64,000 bases of DNA. Origin: Lutibacter citreus. GTDB taxonomy: Bacteria > Bacteroidota > Bacteroidia > Flavobacteriales > Flavobacteriaceae. The stretch spans positions 124,001 to 188,000 of the forward strand of contig NZ_QEIH01000007.1 in the NCBI RefSeq assembly GCF_003260195.1, in the 5' to 3' direction. A model generated the notes under the pieces. It was not told the origin of the DNA. It saw nothing but the letters and a program-made list of their open reading frames with translations, and made no database searches. Of this stretch, positions 10,266 to 19,189 are shown piece after piece (the stretch's first letter is position 1; every line of letters begins with the position of its first letter). Made by a program: the position numbers and the translations under genes.

Positions 10266-13200
10266 GTGAATAATTTTTCTTTTAATCATCTACTTTTCAC
10301 TTTTTTGTGTTTGGTTATAAGTCAAATTAGTTTTGCTCAATTAAGTAAAACGCATTATATACCGCCACTTACATGTTCTGAATTTGGAAATGCAAATCCC
10401 GAAAGTCAGTATATCTACATTTCAACACCAAGTGAAAATGAGGTGCCATATACTGTAATTCCTGTAGGTGGAATAGGTGGTAATATTTCTGGATTTGTTT
10501 CAAAATCTACACCTAAGGAAATTTATATTGGTACTGGTTATTCTCAACTATTTGTACAATCAAGCAAAACAAGTAGCATAACTAACAATAAAGGATATAT
10601 AGTTGAAGCAGAAGGGGTAATTTACGTATCTATAAGAATGAATGCAGGTGGCGGAGCTCAAGCAGGCGCACTTGTGAGTAAAGGACTTTCAGCACTTGGT
10701 AAAGAATTTAGAGTTGGAAGTTTTACTAACGAAAACCCACAAGACAATTATCTAAATTTTGTATCAGTAATGGCTACTGAAGATCGCACTAAAGTTGATT
10801 TCAGTAATCTTCCTTCGGGATTAATTATAAAAAATTATTCTGGTACTACTCCCGTATCAATAAATTTAGACAAAGGAGAAAGTTATATTCTTGCAACAAA
10901 TAGCTTTTCAAGTGTTATTAATCGTGATGGTTTAATTGGCTGTCTTGTTTCTTCAGATAAAGATATAGTTGTTAACTGTGGTTCTGCAAATGGTAGTTTT
11001 CATAACGGAAATGGAAGAGATTATGGTATAGATCAAATTGTAGGAATTGAAAAAGTTGGAACTGAATACATTTTTGTAAAAGGAGATGGACGCGATGAAT
11101 GGGAGAATATTTTAATTGTAGCTCATACTAATGGTACTTCAATAAAAATAAACGGAACAACATCTGGACCAACATTAAATGCAGGTGAATACTATTTAAT
11201 TGAAGGAAATATTTACAACTCTGCAGGAAACATGTATGTTGAAACTTCTGCGCCTGTTTTTGCATATCAAGGTGTAGGTGCTACAACTTCTGAAGCAAAT
11301 CAAGGAATGTTTTTTGTTCCTCCTTTAAGTTGTGAAACAAGAGGAAATGTAGATAATATAGCTGCTATTGAAAGTATTGGAACAACTTATTTTACAGGAG
11401 GAATTACTATAGTTACTAAAAAAAATGCAACAGTAACAATTAATGGTAATCCAATTAGTAATTATTCATCTATTGGGCCAAGTAATGTTAATGGGAAAGC
11501 CGATTATGTAACTTATAAAGTTACTGGTCTTTTTGGCAATGTTTCTGTTGAATGTGATGATGAATTATATTGTTCCTATTTTAATTATAATGGCTCAGCA
11601 ACTTCTGGAAGTTTTTATTCTGGTTTTCCAACAGCTCCAGAAATAAATTTTGATGCTGTTTTTAAAACAAAAGGTATTTGTATTCCAAACATCACATTAG
11701 AAGCCTTAAATTCTGAAAACTTTGACACATTAGAATGGTTTTATGATGATGGTTCTGGTTTTAAAACTACCGGAAATAAAACCAATGAATTAATTCCTCT
11801 TAAACCTGGAAGATATAGATTAGATGGATATATAAATTGTACCAAATTAATTTTACAATCTTTTGAAGTTCCTTTAGGTTATTGTCCCGATGATATTGAT
11901 GATGATGGAATTATTGATAATTTAGATATAGATAATGACAATGATGGAATTTTAAATTGTACTGAATCTAAAGGAGATGTAGTATTAAATTTAACTAATA
12001 CTGCTAATCCAATAGCTATTTTTAATGATGGATCCACCCTTTCAAATTTAGCAACAGGCTCTTTAAATTCTTCAAATAATTCCAGTACACTAAATAGTTT
12101 TACAGGGAATTCTAATGGAAATTTTAAAAGTGTAATTTCTGCAACCTCAGATGGAAGTAATAATTATAAAATTTCGTTTACAAAAAATATTAATTTTAAA
12201 TTTAGTGAGAATACTACAATTTCACATTCAATTATTGAAGGTGAAAAATTTATAGTTAGAATTGCTCCAACAGATAAAAATATAACTTTAATTGACCCTG
12301 ACAATAGACTCTTAGTAGACACAAATTTTGATGAAATATTTGAAAAAGGAGTCTCAAAAATATCTGGGTCTGAAATTCATTTTAAAGTAAACCCATCACC
12401 TACTGGAAAGACTCCCTTTCAATTCTTTGCAAACAGCGTTTCTGGTTTTTCATTTATTCATGAATTAAAAAATACGAATAAAGCATCTACATTTAATGGT
12501 GTGTTTTCACTCACTTGCTATTTTAAAGACAATGATAATGACGGAATTGAAGATTCTTTAGATTTAGATAGTGACAATGATGGAATTCCGGATATTATAG
12601 AAAATTCTGGTAAAAAAGTGATTTTAAGAGGAGTTGATATTGATGAAAACGGATTAGACGATGTTTTTGATATCATATCAATTCCTATTGATACAGACAA
12701 TGATAAAATAGTAGATTTTTACGATTTAGATAGCGATAATGATGGAATCTATGACTTATTTGAATCAGGAAGTAACTTACCCGATACAAATTTTGATGGA
12801 ATTATTGATAATATAAATAAAACCATTGGTTTAAATGGATGGGATAACAATGCTGAAAGCTCTCCTGACAGTAACATTATTGGTTACACATTAAATGATA
12901 AAGACAATGATTTAATTTTTAGCTACATAGATTCGGATTCAGATGGGGATGAATGCTCCGATGTTTTAGAAGCTGGTTTTTCTGATTCAAATAATGATAC
13001 TTATTTGGGTAATTCAACAGTTGTTATTGATGAGAATGGAATTGTTTCAAATGCAACGGATGGTTATACTCTTCCAAATTCTAATTATGGCACTTTTTCA
13101 GAAATTATTATAATAGAGCAACCAAAAGATCTCGCTTCTTGTATATTTTATGATTCAGTTTTTGAAATAACCACAAATTCGGTAAATTCATATCAATGGC

Positions 13201-16200
13201 AAATAAGTAAAGATAATGGCACAACCTGGAACAATATTGTTAATGATGAATTTTATGCTGGTGCTGAAACTGAACAATTGATTATAAAAAACACTCCTTT
13301 TGAATTTAATAATTACAAATTTAGAGTACAATTAAAAAAAGATGGAAATTTTTGCGGTGCTATTTCTGAAGAAGCAAAAATAACTGTAAACCCAGTGCCA
13401 ATAGCTAATTCGGTTTCAAATATAGAACTTTGTGACAATCTAAACGATGAAGACGATACAAATGGGATAGTTCAAAATTTCAATCTAGAAACTCAAACAA
13501 AATTAATTTTAGGAACTCAATCAGAAGCAAATTATACAGTAACTTATCATTTAAATAAAGAAGATGCAGCTTCTGGAGAAAATCATATTATCAGTCCTTT
13601 TGAAAACATATCAAGTCCACACTCTCAAACTATATTTGTTAGTGTTTTAAATAACAAAACACTATGCCGAAATTATAACCTTACGTTTAATCTAATAGTT
13701 AATTCACTCCCAAAAGCCAATGCAGCAACAGATATTAAAGAATGTGATAATTTAGAAGACGGAGATGATTTTAATGGTATTGTTCAAAGTTTTAATTTAG
13801 AAAGTAACACCAATGTTATCTTAGGAACTCAACCAAAAGAAAAATTTTCGGTATCATATCATTTATCAAAAGAAGAAGCTATTACAGGAAACAACCCATT
13901 ATCTAGTCCGCATTCAAATAAATTAAGTCCAGATTTACAAACAATTTATGTACGAGTTTTAAATAAAACAACGGGCTGTGTAAATCCTCATTCAACTTTT
14001 AATGTAATTGTAAATAAGCTTCCTATAGCAAATCTTGTTAATGATTTAGAAGAATGTGATAATTTAAATGACGGAAACGATACTAATGGAATTATTCAAA
14101 ATTTTAATTTAGAAAGTTTAACAAGTGTTATTTTAGGAACTCAAAATAATGCAGACTTTAAAGTAACTTATCACTTAAAAGCTGACCAAGCTATCTCCGG
14201 AAATAATCCAATATCAAGTCCGTTTGAAAATAAAAATAGTGCCCATACTCAAAAAATTTATGTTAGAATTTTAAATAAAATAACTGGATGTGTAAATCCT
14301 CATTTAAGCTTTAATATAATAGTTAATCCATTACCAATTTTAAAAAATAAAACTGTTATTTTAGAACAATGTGATGATGATGAAATTACAGATGGTTTTA
14401 GTATTTTTAATTTAAACGAAGCAAATCAACTCATTTCTAAAGATTATTTAAATGAAACATTTGAATTTTATTTAGACAATGGATATTCAACTAAAATTGA
14501 AGATCCTATCGCTTATAAAAATCCATCAGCAATTAATAGCGTTGTTTTTGTGAAAATAATTACAACAAACGGATGTGAAAGATTTGCTAAAATTCTTTTA
14601 AAAGTTGGTGTAACTCAAATCCCTCCAGATTTTGAAGTATTAAATTATTATAAATGTGAAAACCTTCCATCTAATAACCAAGACGGTAAAACCTTTTTTA
14701 ATTTTAGTGACGCAGAACAAATAATTAAGAATAGTAACCCCCTATTTTCATTACAATCTGTAACAATTTCATTTTATGGAAATTTAGAAGATGCACTTTC
14801 AGAAATAAATAAAATAGAAGACATTTCAAATTACCAAAATACAACAAAGTGGTTTCAAAAAATATACGTACGCATAGATAGTGATGAAGTAAATGCCTGT
14901 TTAGGATTAAATCATGTTGTAACATTAAATGTTGAACCATTACCTATTGCAACTCCAATAACTATTAAAAGACAATGTGATGATAATCACGATGGTTTTT
15001 ATCCTTTTGATGTTTCAACTATTGATTATAAAATTAGAAATGGACAAAAAGATGTTACAATTAGATACTTTAATGAAAAAGGAATTGAATTACCTAGCCC
15101 TTTACCTAATCCCTTTTTAACTAAAAATCAAACTATCAAAATTAAAGTTACAAATAACAATACCAACACAACAAATGGTCCTTGTTCTGATGAAACAGAA
15201 TTGATATTTATTGTAGATGATTTACCTCAAATTTATCCTTTAAATGTTGTTCCAGTATGTGATGAAGAAGATAACAACGACGGTATTTATGATTTTGATA
15301 CATCTAGTATTCAAACTACATTATTAAGAAATCAAAAGGATGTAGAAATTCATTATTATGATCAAAAAGGAAATGAATTATCAAGTCCGCTACCAAATCC
15401 ATTTACAACTTTCTCACAAACTATTTCAGTTGAAGTAATAAATCCAATTAATAGAACCTGCAAAGCAAATAGTTCATTTGATTTAATTGTTAATGAATTA
15501 CCAGAATTTGAAGTAACTACACCTCAAATAATTTGTATTACAGCACCTCAGTCACCTCTTGTTTTAACTCCCAATATTGGAAATTTAGATCAAAATTCCT
15601 TTGAATATTCTTGGCATAATGAAAATGGAAAATTACTTTCAAATGAATTTGAATTCAACGTTTTTAAAGCAGGCCTTTACTATATAACACTTACTAAAAA
15701 TGACGGGTCTTTTTGTTCAAGAACTAAAGAAATACAAGTAAATCCTTCTGCAGTTGCCAATTTTGGTATTTTTGATATAGATATAGTTGATGATTCTGAG
15801 AATAATACTATCACCATTAAAACAGATAATTTAGGTATTGGAGATTATGAATTCTCTCTAGACAATGAAAATTTCCTATACCAAGATAAACCATTTTTTG
15901 AGAAAATTAAACCAGGAATACACACTATTTATATCAGAGATAAAAATGAATGTGGAATTAAATCTGTTGATGTTCCAATAATAGGATATCCAAAATTTTT
16001 CACTCCAAATAATGATGGTCACAACGATACTTGGAAAGTAATTGGAGTAAATGACCAATTTTATGGAAATGCAAAAATTTACATTTTTGATAGATTTGGA
16101 AAATTAGTTCATCAAGTAAAACCAAACGAAAATGGTTGGGATGGAACATTAAATGGCAGACCTTTACCTTCTTCGGATTATTGGTTTACTGCAGAATTAA

Positions 16201-16259
16201 TTGATATTAAAGGGAATATTAGAATTAAAAAGAGTCATTTTAGCCTTGTTAGAAGGTAA
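10266..16259 (+). CDS. Giant IgGFc-binding-like, multi-repeat T9SS type B cargo protein
   Basis: 1997 residues from a GTG start. A signal peptide covers about residues 1-25 (ending QISFAQ). Residues ~26-460 resemble the IgGFc-binding N-terminal family (VGTEYIFVKGDGRDEW, ETSAPVFAYQGVG). From ~540 to ~920 come calcium-binding thrombospondin-type-3-like acidic runs (DIDDDGIIDNLDIDNDNDG and later copies). Residues ~1050-1760 hold seven tandem modules, each opening with a Cys-Asp/Glu and DG...FNL pattern; the first three repeat every 104 residues exactly. The last ~90 residues (from PKFFTPNNDGHNDTW to FSLVRR) are the type B C-terminal sorting domain that directs export through the type IX system. 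Likely a surface adhesin or matrix protein; the ligand is unknown. Two further cargo genes follow. Confidence 0.88.
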   Translation: MNNFSFNHLLFTFLCLVISQISFAQLSKTHYIPPLTCSEFGNANPESQYIYISTPSENEVPYTVIPVGGIGGNISGFVSKSTPKEIYIGTGYSQLFVQSSKTSSITNNKGYIVEAEGVIYVSIRMNAGGGAQAGALVSKGLSALGKEFRVGSFTNENPQDNYLNFVSVMATEDRTKVDFSNLPSGLIIKNYSGTTPVSINLDKGESYILATNSFSSVINRDGLIGCLVSSDKDIVVNCGSANGSFHNGNGRDYGIDQIVGIEKVGTEYIFVKGDGRDEWENILIVAHTNGTSIKINGTTSGPTLNAGEYYLIEGNIYNSAGNMYVETSAPVFAYQGVGATTSEANQGMFFVPPLSCETRGNVDNIAAIESIGTTYFTGGITIVTKKNATVTINGNPISNYSSIGPSNVNGKADYVTYKVTGLFGNVSVECDDELYCSYFNYNGSATSGSFYSGFPTAPEINFDAVFKTKGICIPNITLEALNSENFDTLEWFYDDGSGFKTTGNKTNELIPLKPGRYRLDGYINCTKLILQSFEVPLGYCPDDIDDDGIIDNLDIDNDNDGILNCTESKGDVVLNLTNTANPIAIFNDGSTLSNLATGSLNSSNNSSTLNSFTGNSNGNFKSVISATSDGSNNYKISFTKNINFKFSENTTISHSIIEGEKFIVRIAPTDKNITLIDPDNRLLVDTNFDEIFEKGVSKISGSEIHFKVNPSPTGKTPFQFFANSVSGFSFIHELKNTNKASTFNGVFSLTCYFKDNDNDGIEDSLDLDSDNDGIPDIIENSGKKVILRGVDIDENGLDDVFDIISIPIDTDNDKIVDFYDLDSDNDGIYDLFESGSNLPDTNFDGIIDNINKTIGLNGWDNNAESSPDSNIIGYTLNDKDNDLIFSYIDSDSDGDECSDVLEAGFSDSNNDTYLGNSTVVIDENGIVSNATDGYTLPNSNYGTFSEIIIIEQPKDLASCIFYDSVFEITTNSVNSYQWQISKDNGTTWNNIVNDEFYAGAETEQLIIKNTPFEFNNYKFRVQLKKDGNFCGAISEEAKITVNPVPIANSVSNIELCDNLNDEDDTNGIVQNFNLETQTKLILGTQSEANYTVTYHLNKEDAASGENHIISPFENISSPHSQTIFVSVLNNKTLCRNYNLTFNLIVNSLPKANAATDIKECDNLEDGDDFNGIVQSFNLESNTNVILGTQPKEKFSVSYHLSKEEAITGNNPLSSPHSNKLSPDLQTIYVRVLNKTTGCVNPHSTFNVIVNKLPIANLVNDLEECDNLNDGNDTNGIIQNFNLESLTSVILGTQNNADFKVTYHLKADQAISGNNPISSPFENKNSAHTQKIYVRILNKITGCVNPHLSFNIIVNPLPILKNKTVILEQCDDDEITDGFSIFNLNEANQLISKDYLNETFEFYLDNGYSTKIEDPIAYKNPSAINSVVFVKIITTNGCERFAKILLKVGVTQIPPDFEVLNYYKCENLPSNNQDGKTFFNFSDAEQIIKNSNPLFSLQSVTISFYGNLEDALSEINKIEDISNYQNTTKWFQKIYVRIDSDEVNACLGLNHVVTLNVEPLPIATPITIKRQCDDNHDGFYPFDVSTIDYKIRNGQKDVTIRYFNEKGIELPSPLPNPFLTKNQTIKIKVTNNNTNTTNGPCSDETELIFIVDDLPQIYPLNVVPVCDEEDNNDGIYDFDTSSIQTTLLRNQKDVEIHYYDQKGNELSSPLPNPFTTFSQTISVEVINPINRTCKANSSFDLIVNELPEFEVTTPQIICITAPQSPLVLTPNIGNLDQNSFEYSWHNENGKLLSNEFEFNVFKAGLYYITLTKNDGSFCSRTKEIQVNPSAVANFGIFDIDIVDDSENNTITIKTDNLGIGDYEFSLDNENFLYQDKPFFEKIKPGIHTIYIRDKNECGIKSVDVPIIGYPKFFTPNNDGHNDTWKVIGVNDQFYGNAKIYIFDRFGKLVHQVKPNENGWDGTLNGRPLPSSDYWFTAELIDIKGNIRIKKSHFSLVRR
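13431..15545 (+). repeat. Seven tandem CD-DG-FNL modules inside the giant protein
   Basis: Conserved Cys codons open the modules at 13431, 13743, 14055, 14370, 14655, 14976 and 15258. Spacings are 312, 312, 315, 285, 321 and 282 nt. Modules 1-3 are closely alike (CDNLNDEDDTNG / CDNLEDGDDFNG / CDNLNDGNDTNG, each followed by FNLE...ILGTQ). Modules 6 and 7 form a second similar pair (LPSPLPNPF / LSSPLPNPF). This points to duplication of about 104-residue units, with recent copying in two places. Confidence 0.88.
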
Positions 16260-16315
16260 CTCTTTTATTCTCTTACTTTAATTTTTTATATTTACTAAAT
16301 ACAACTTTAGTATAA

Positions 16316-19150
16316 ATGAAAAAAGGACTCCTTTTAATCACTTTGTTTACTTTCCTAAATTCTTTTTCACAAGGAGAAGCTAACATTTGGTATTTTGGAG
16401 AAAAAGCTGGATTAAACTTTAATTCTGGCAAACCCGTTTCAATAACCAATAGTGAATTAAGTACACGTGAAGGTTGTTCATCTTTTTCTGATTCTAAAGG
16501 AAATCTACTATTTTATTCAGATGGAACTACGGTATGGAATAAAAATCACATTCCAATGCCAAATGGAAGAAATTTAAAAGGTGGTTCTTCAAGCTCTCAA
16601 TCTGCTATGATTATTCCAAAACCAAAAAGTTCAACTTTGTACTATCTTTTTACTGTGGGATCTTTAGCAAATGAAAACCCTGGTTTTAACTATTATACAA
16701 TTGATATGACCAAAGACAGTGGTAATGGTGATATTGTGCAAGGCCCTATTGATTTAAATGAAGGTAGAGAATTTGAATGGTCGGAAAAAATAGCCGCAAT
16801 TAATGGTAAAGAGTGTGAAACCTTCTGGGTAATTTCTTATGTTTCTAATGAATTTAAAGCTTTTAAAATTACAAAAGATGGTGTTGCTGTTAACTCAATA
16901 TCAACAATGGTAGATTTTATAGCTAATGATAGAAGAGGTTATTTAAAAATATCTCCTAATGGAAAAAAAATTGCAATTGCTCATATGAATGATAAAACGT
17001 TGGTTTTATATGATTTCAATAACAGTACTGGAGTAGTTAGCAACCCTCAATATTTTGAATTCCCCCAACCTGCTGATAGCCCTTACGGTATTGAATTTTC
17101 AGGAAGTGGAGATAAATTATATGTACATACCAGTAATGATTTTTTCAGTCAAGAGGAGCATATTTGGAACAATCCAGAAAACCATAAATCTGCATTATAT
17201 CAATTTGATTTAACATTTACCAACGCTTTTCAAATTTCAAATTCTAGGGTACAAATAGATTCTCAAAACCTATATAGAGGCGCGCTTCAATTAGGACCAG
17301 ATCAGAAAATTTATAGAGCACTTTCTTCTTCTTACAATAATGGTACTAACTATTTGGGTGTTATTGAATACCCTGAAAATAATGGCTTAGAATGTTCATA
17401 TAAACATAATGAAATTAATTTGGGTTTAAAAAAATCAACTCAAGGACTACCACCGTTTATTGCTTCAATATTTTATCAAATTGAAATATTAAATGCATCC
17501 AAAAATGATGAAATTGTCACCAATAAAAAAATAAAACTATGTGTTGGAAGTAATTATACTTTTAATACTGAAAGTCTTTCTGGAACTCCTACCTATGAAT
17601 GGAAATTAAACGATTCTATAATTAGCCATAAAAGTAATTTATCCATAAAAAACATTCAAAAATCTAGTGAAGGATTTTACCAACTAGAAGCTCATATTGT
17701 AAATGATTGTGGCAAGAAAATTATTTACAAAGGTAAATTTAATGTAGCTGTTTTTGATCCTCCAATTATTCCTACTAAAATTATTTATAACCAATGTGAT
17801 ATTGATACTGATAGTTTTGATGGAATTACTCAATTTAATCTTGAAAACAAAATTCCAGATATTATAAATAACAATCCTAATTTAGAAGTAACTTTTTATA
17901 AGTCTGAAAGTGATTATGAAAATGAAAAGCCTATAGAAACCCCTTCAAATTATATATCTTCAACAACAAATAATTTACTCTTTAAAGTTAGCAACTTACA
18001 ATCTGAATGTTCGTCTATTGGTAAAATGGAATTAAACGTGTCTCCCACTAGTTTAGAAAACTATAATACTATATATGTTTGTGAAAATGATAATGGACTA
18101 GCAACTAAACATAGTCAATCTAGCGGTGTTGGAAGTTTTAATTTTGAATTAAAAAGAAATGAAATAAAAGACTTATTTAACACATCTGATATTAGTGTAG
18201 AGTTTTATGAAACTTCTAAAGACGCACAACTTCAGCAGCATCCTATTTCAGGTACTAAAGAATATGCAAATCGTGAAATATTCGTTAATTTCTCTAATAA
18301 AAACAGCTGTATTTCAATAGGTAAATTTAATCTTGTAGTTAACAAAATACCTACACCAAATTTTATTGAAGAGGATGTTATTTTATGTGTTGGAAGTATT
18401 GATGATAATCCATCTCAAGAATATTTTATCGCTTTAGATGGAGATTCTCATGTAAATACTGATACATATAAATGGTATTTTAATGAAGAACCAATTTTTG
18501 AAGCTACAAAACCTATTTATTATGCAAATAAAGAAGGGAATTACAGAGTTGAAGTTACTAGAACATTTAAAAATGATATTACTAATAATCACGATACTAC
18601 ACAATGTGAAGGGTTTAGTATTTTTAACGTAATTGAATCTAACAATCCTGTTTTGTATCCTAAATTTATTACAATAATTGATGATTCTTCAAACAATAGT
18701 ATTACAATTGATAAGGATAAATTGGGTATTGGTAATTATCATTTCTCTTTAGATGATCTTTATGGCGAATACCAAGATGAACCTGTTTTTGAAAATGTTT
18801 CAACAGGTTTTCATACCATTTACATTGAAGATAAATATGGTTGTGGTTTTGATCAATCTACAGTTTCAATAGTTGGATTCCCTAATTTTTTTACACCTAA
18901 CAATGATGGTATAAATGATTATTGGAGAATTTCAGGAGTGAATAGCAATTTTTACCCATCTTCAAACATTCATATTTTTAATAGATACGGAAAAATAATA
19001 ACAATTTTAAATCCAGATTCTTATGGATGGAATGGTACTTTTAACGGTAAACAACTCCCCTCTTCGGATTACTGGTATTCTGTAGAATTAACTGATAAAC
19101 TAGGAAACAAAAGGTATAAAAAAGGGCATTTCAGCTTAATTAGAAGATGA
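16316..19150 (+). CDS. Secreted beta-propeller-like T9SS type B cargo protein
   Basis: 944 residues. Signal peptide ~1-19 (MKKGLLLITLFTFLNSFSQ). Residues ~20-390 are a propeller-like domain (EANIWYFGEKAGLNFNSG, EGCSSFSDSKGNLLFYSDG, LKISPNGKKIAIAH) shared with the next gene. A PKD/Ig-like part follows (FNTESLSGTPTYEWKLN). Then come at least one clear CD-DG-FNL module (NQCDIDTDSFDGITQFNLE) and a degenerate one. Residues ~855-944 are the type B sorting domain (FPNFFTPNNDGINDYW ... FSLIRR). It follows the giant gene by 56 nt on the same strand. Probably surface-displayed or released; function unknown. Confidence 0.87.
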   Translation: MKKGLLLITLFTFLNSFSQGEANIWYFGEKAGLNFNSGKPVSITNSELSTREGCSSFSDSKGNLLFYSDGTTVWNKNHIPMPNGRNLKGGSSSSQSAMIIPKPKSSTLYYLFTVGSLANENPGFNYYTIDMTKDSGNGDIVQGPIDLNEGREFEWSEKIAAINGKECETFWVISYVSNEFKAFKITKDGVAVNSISTMVDFIANDRRGYLKISPNGKKIAIAHMNDKTLVLYDFNNSTGVVSNPQYFEFPQPADSPYGIEFSGSGDKLYVHTSNDFFSQEEHIWNNPENHKSALYQFDLTFTNAFQISNSRVQIDSQNLYRGALQLGPDQKIYRALSSSYNNGTNYLGVIEYPENNGLECSYKHNEINLGLKKSTQGLPPFIASIFYQIEILNASKNDEIVTNKKIKLCVGSNYTFNTESLSGTPTYEWKLNDSIISHKSNLSIKNIQKSSEGFYQLEAHIVNDCGKKIIYKGKFNVAVFDPPIIPTKIIYNQCDIDTDSFDGITQFNLENKIPDIINNNPNLEVTFYKSESDYENEKPIETPSNYISSTTNNLLFKVSNLQSECSSIGKMELNVSPTSLENYNTIYVCENDNGLATKHSQSSGVGSFNFELKRNEIKDLFNTSDISVEFYETSKDAQLQQHPISGTKEYANREIFVNFSNKNSCISIGKFNLVVNKIPTPNFIEEDVILCVGSIDDNPSQEYFIALDGDSHVNTDTYKWYFNEEPIFEATKPIYYANKEGNYRVEVTRTFKNDITNNHDTTQCEGFSIFNVIESNNPVLYPKFITIIDDSSNNSITIDKDKLGIGNYHFSLDDLYGEYQDEPVFENVSTGFHTIYIEDKYGCGFDQSTVSIVGFPNFFTPNNDGINDYWRISGVNSNFYPSSNIHIFNRYGKIITILNPDSYGWNGTFNGKQLPSSDYWYSVELTDKLGNKRYKKGHFSLIRR

Positions 19151-19189
19151 TTTTGATTATTTTTCACAAAAATTATTAATAAATACCAA

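Noticed and set aside
12518-12700. A small reading frame antisense within the giant gene.
   Set aside because: A low-complexity shadow of the acidic repeats on the opposite strand; no start context and no homologous features.
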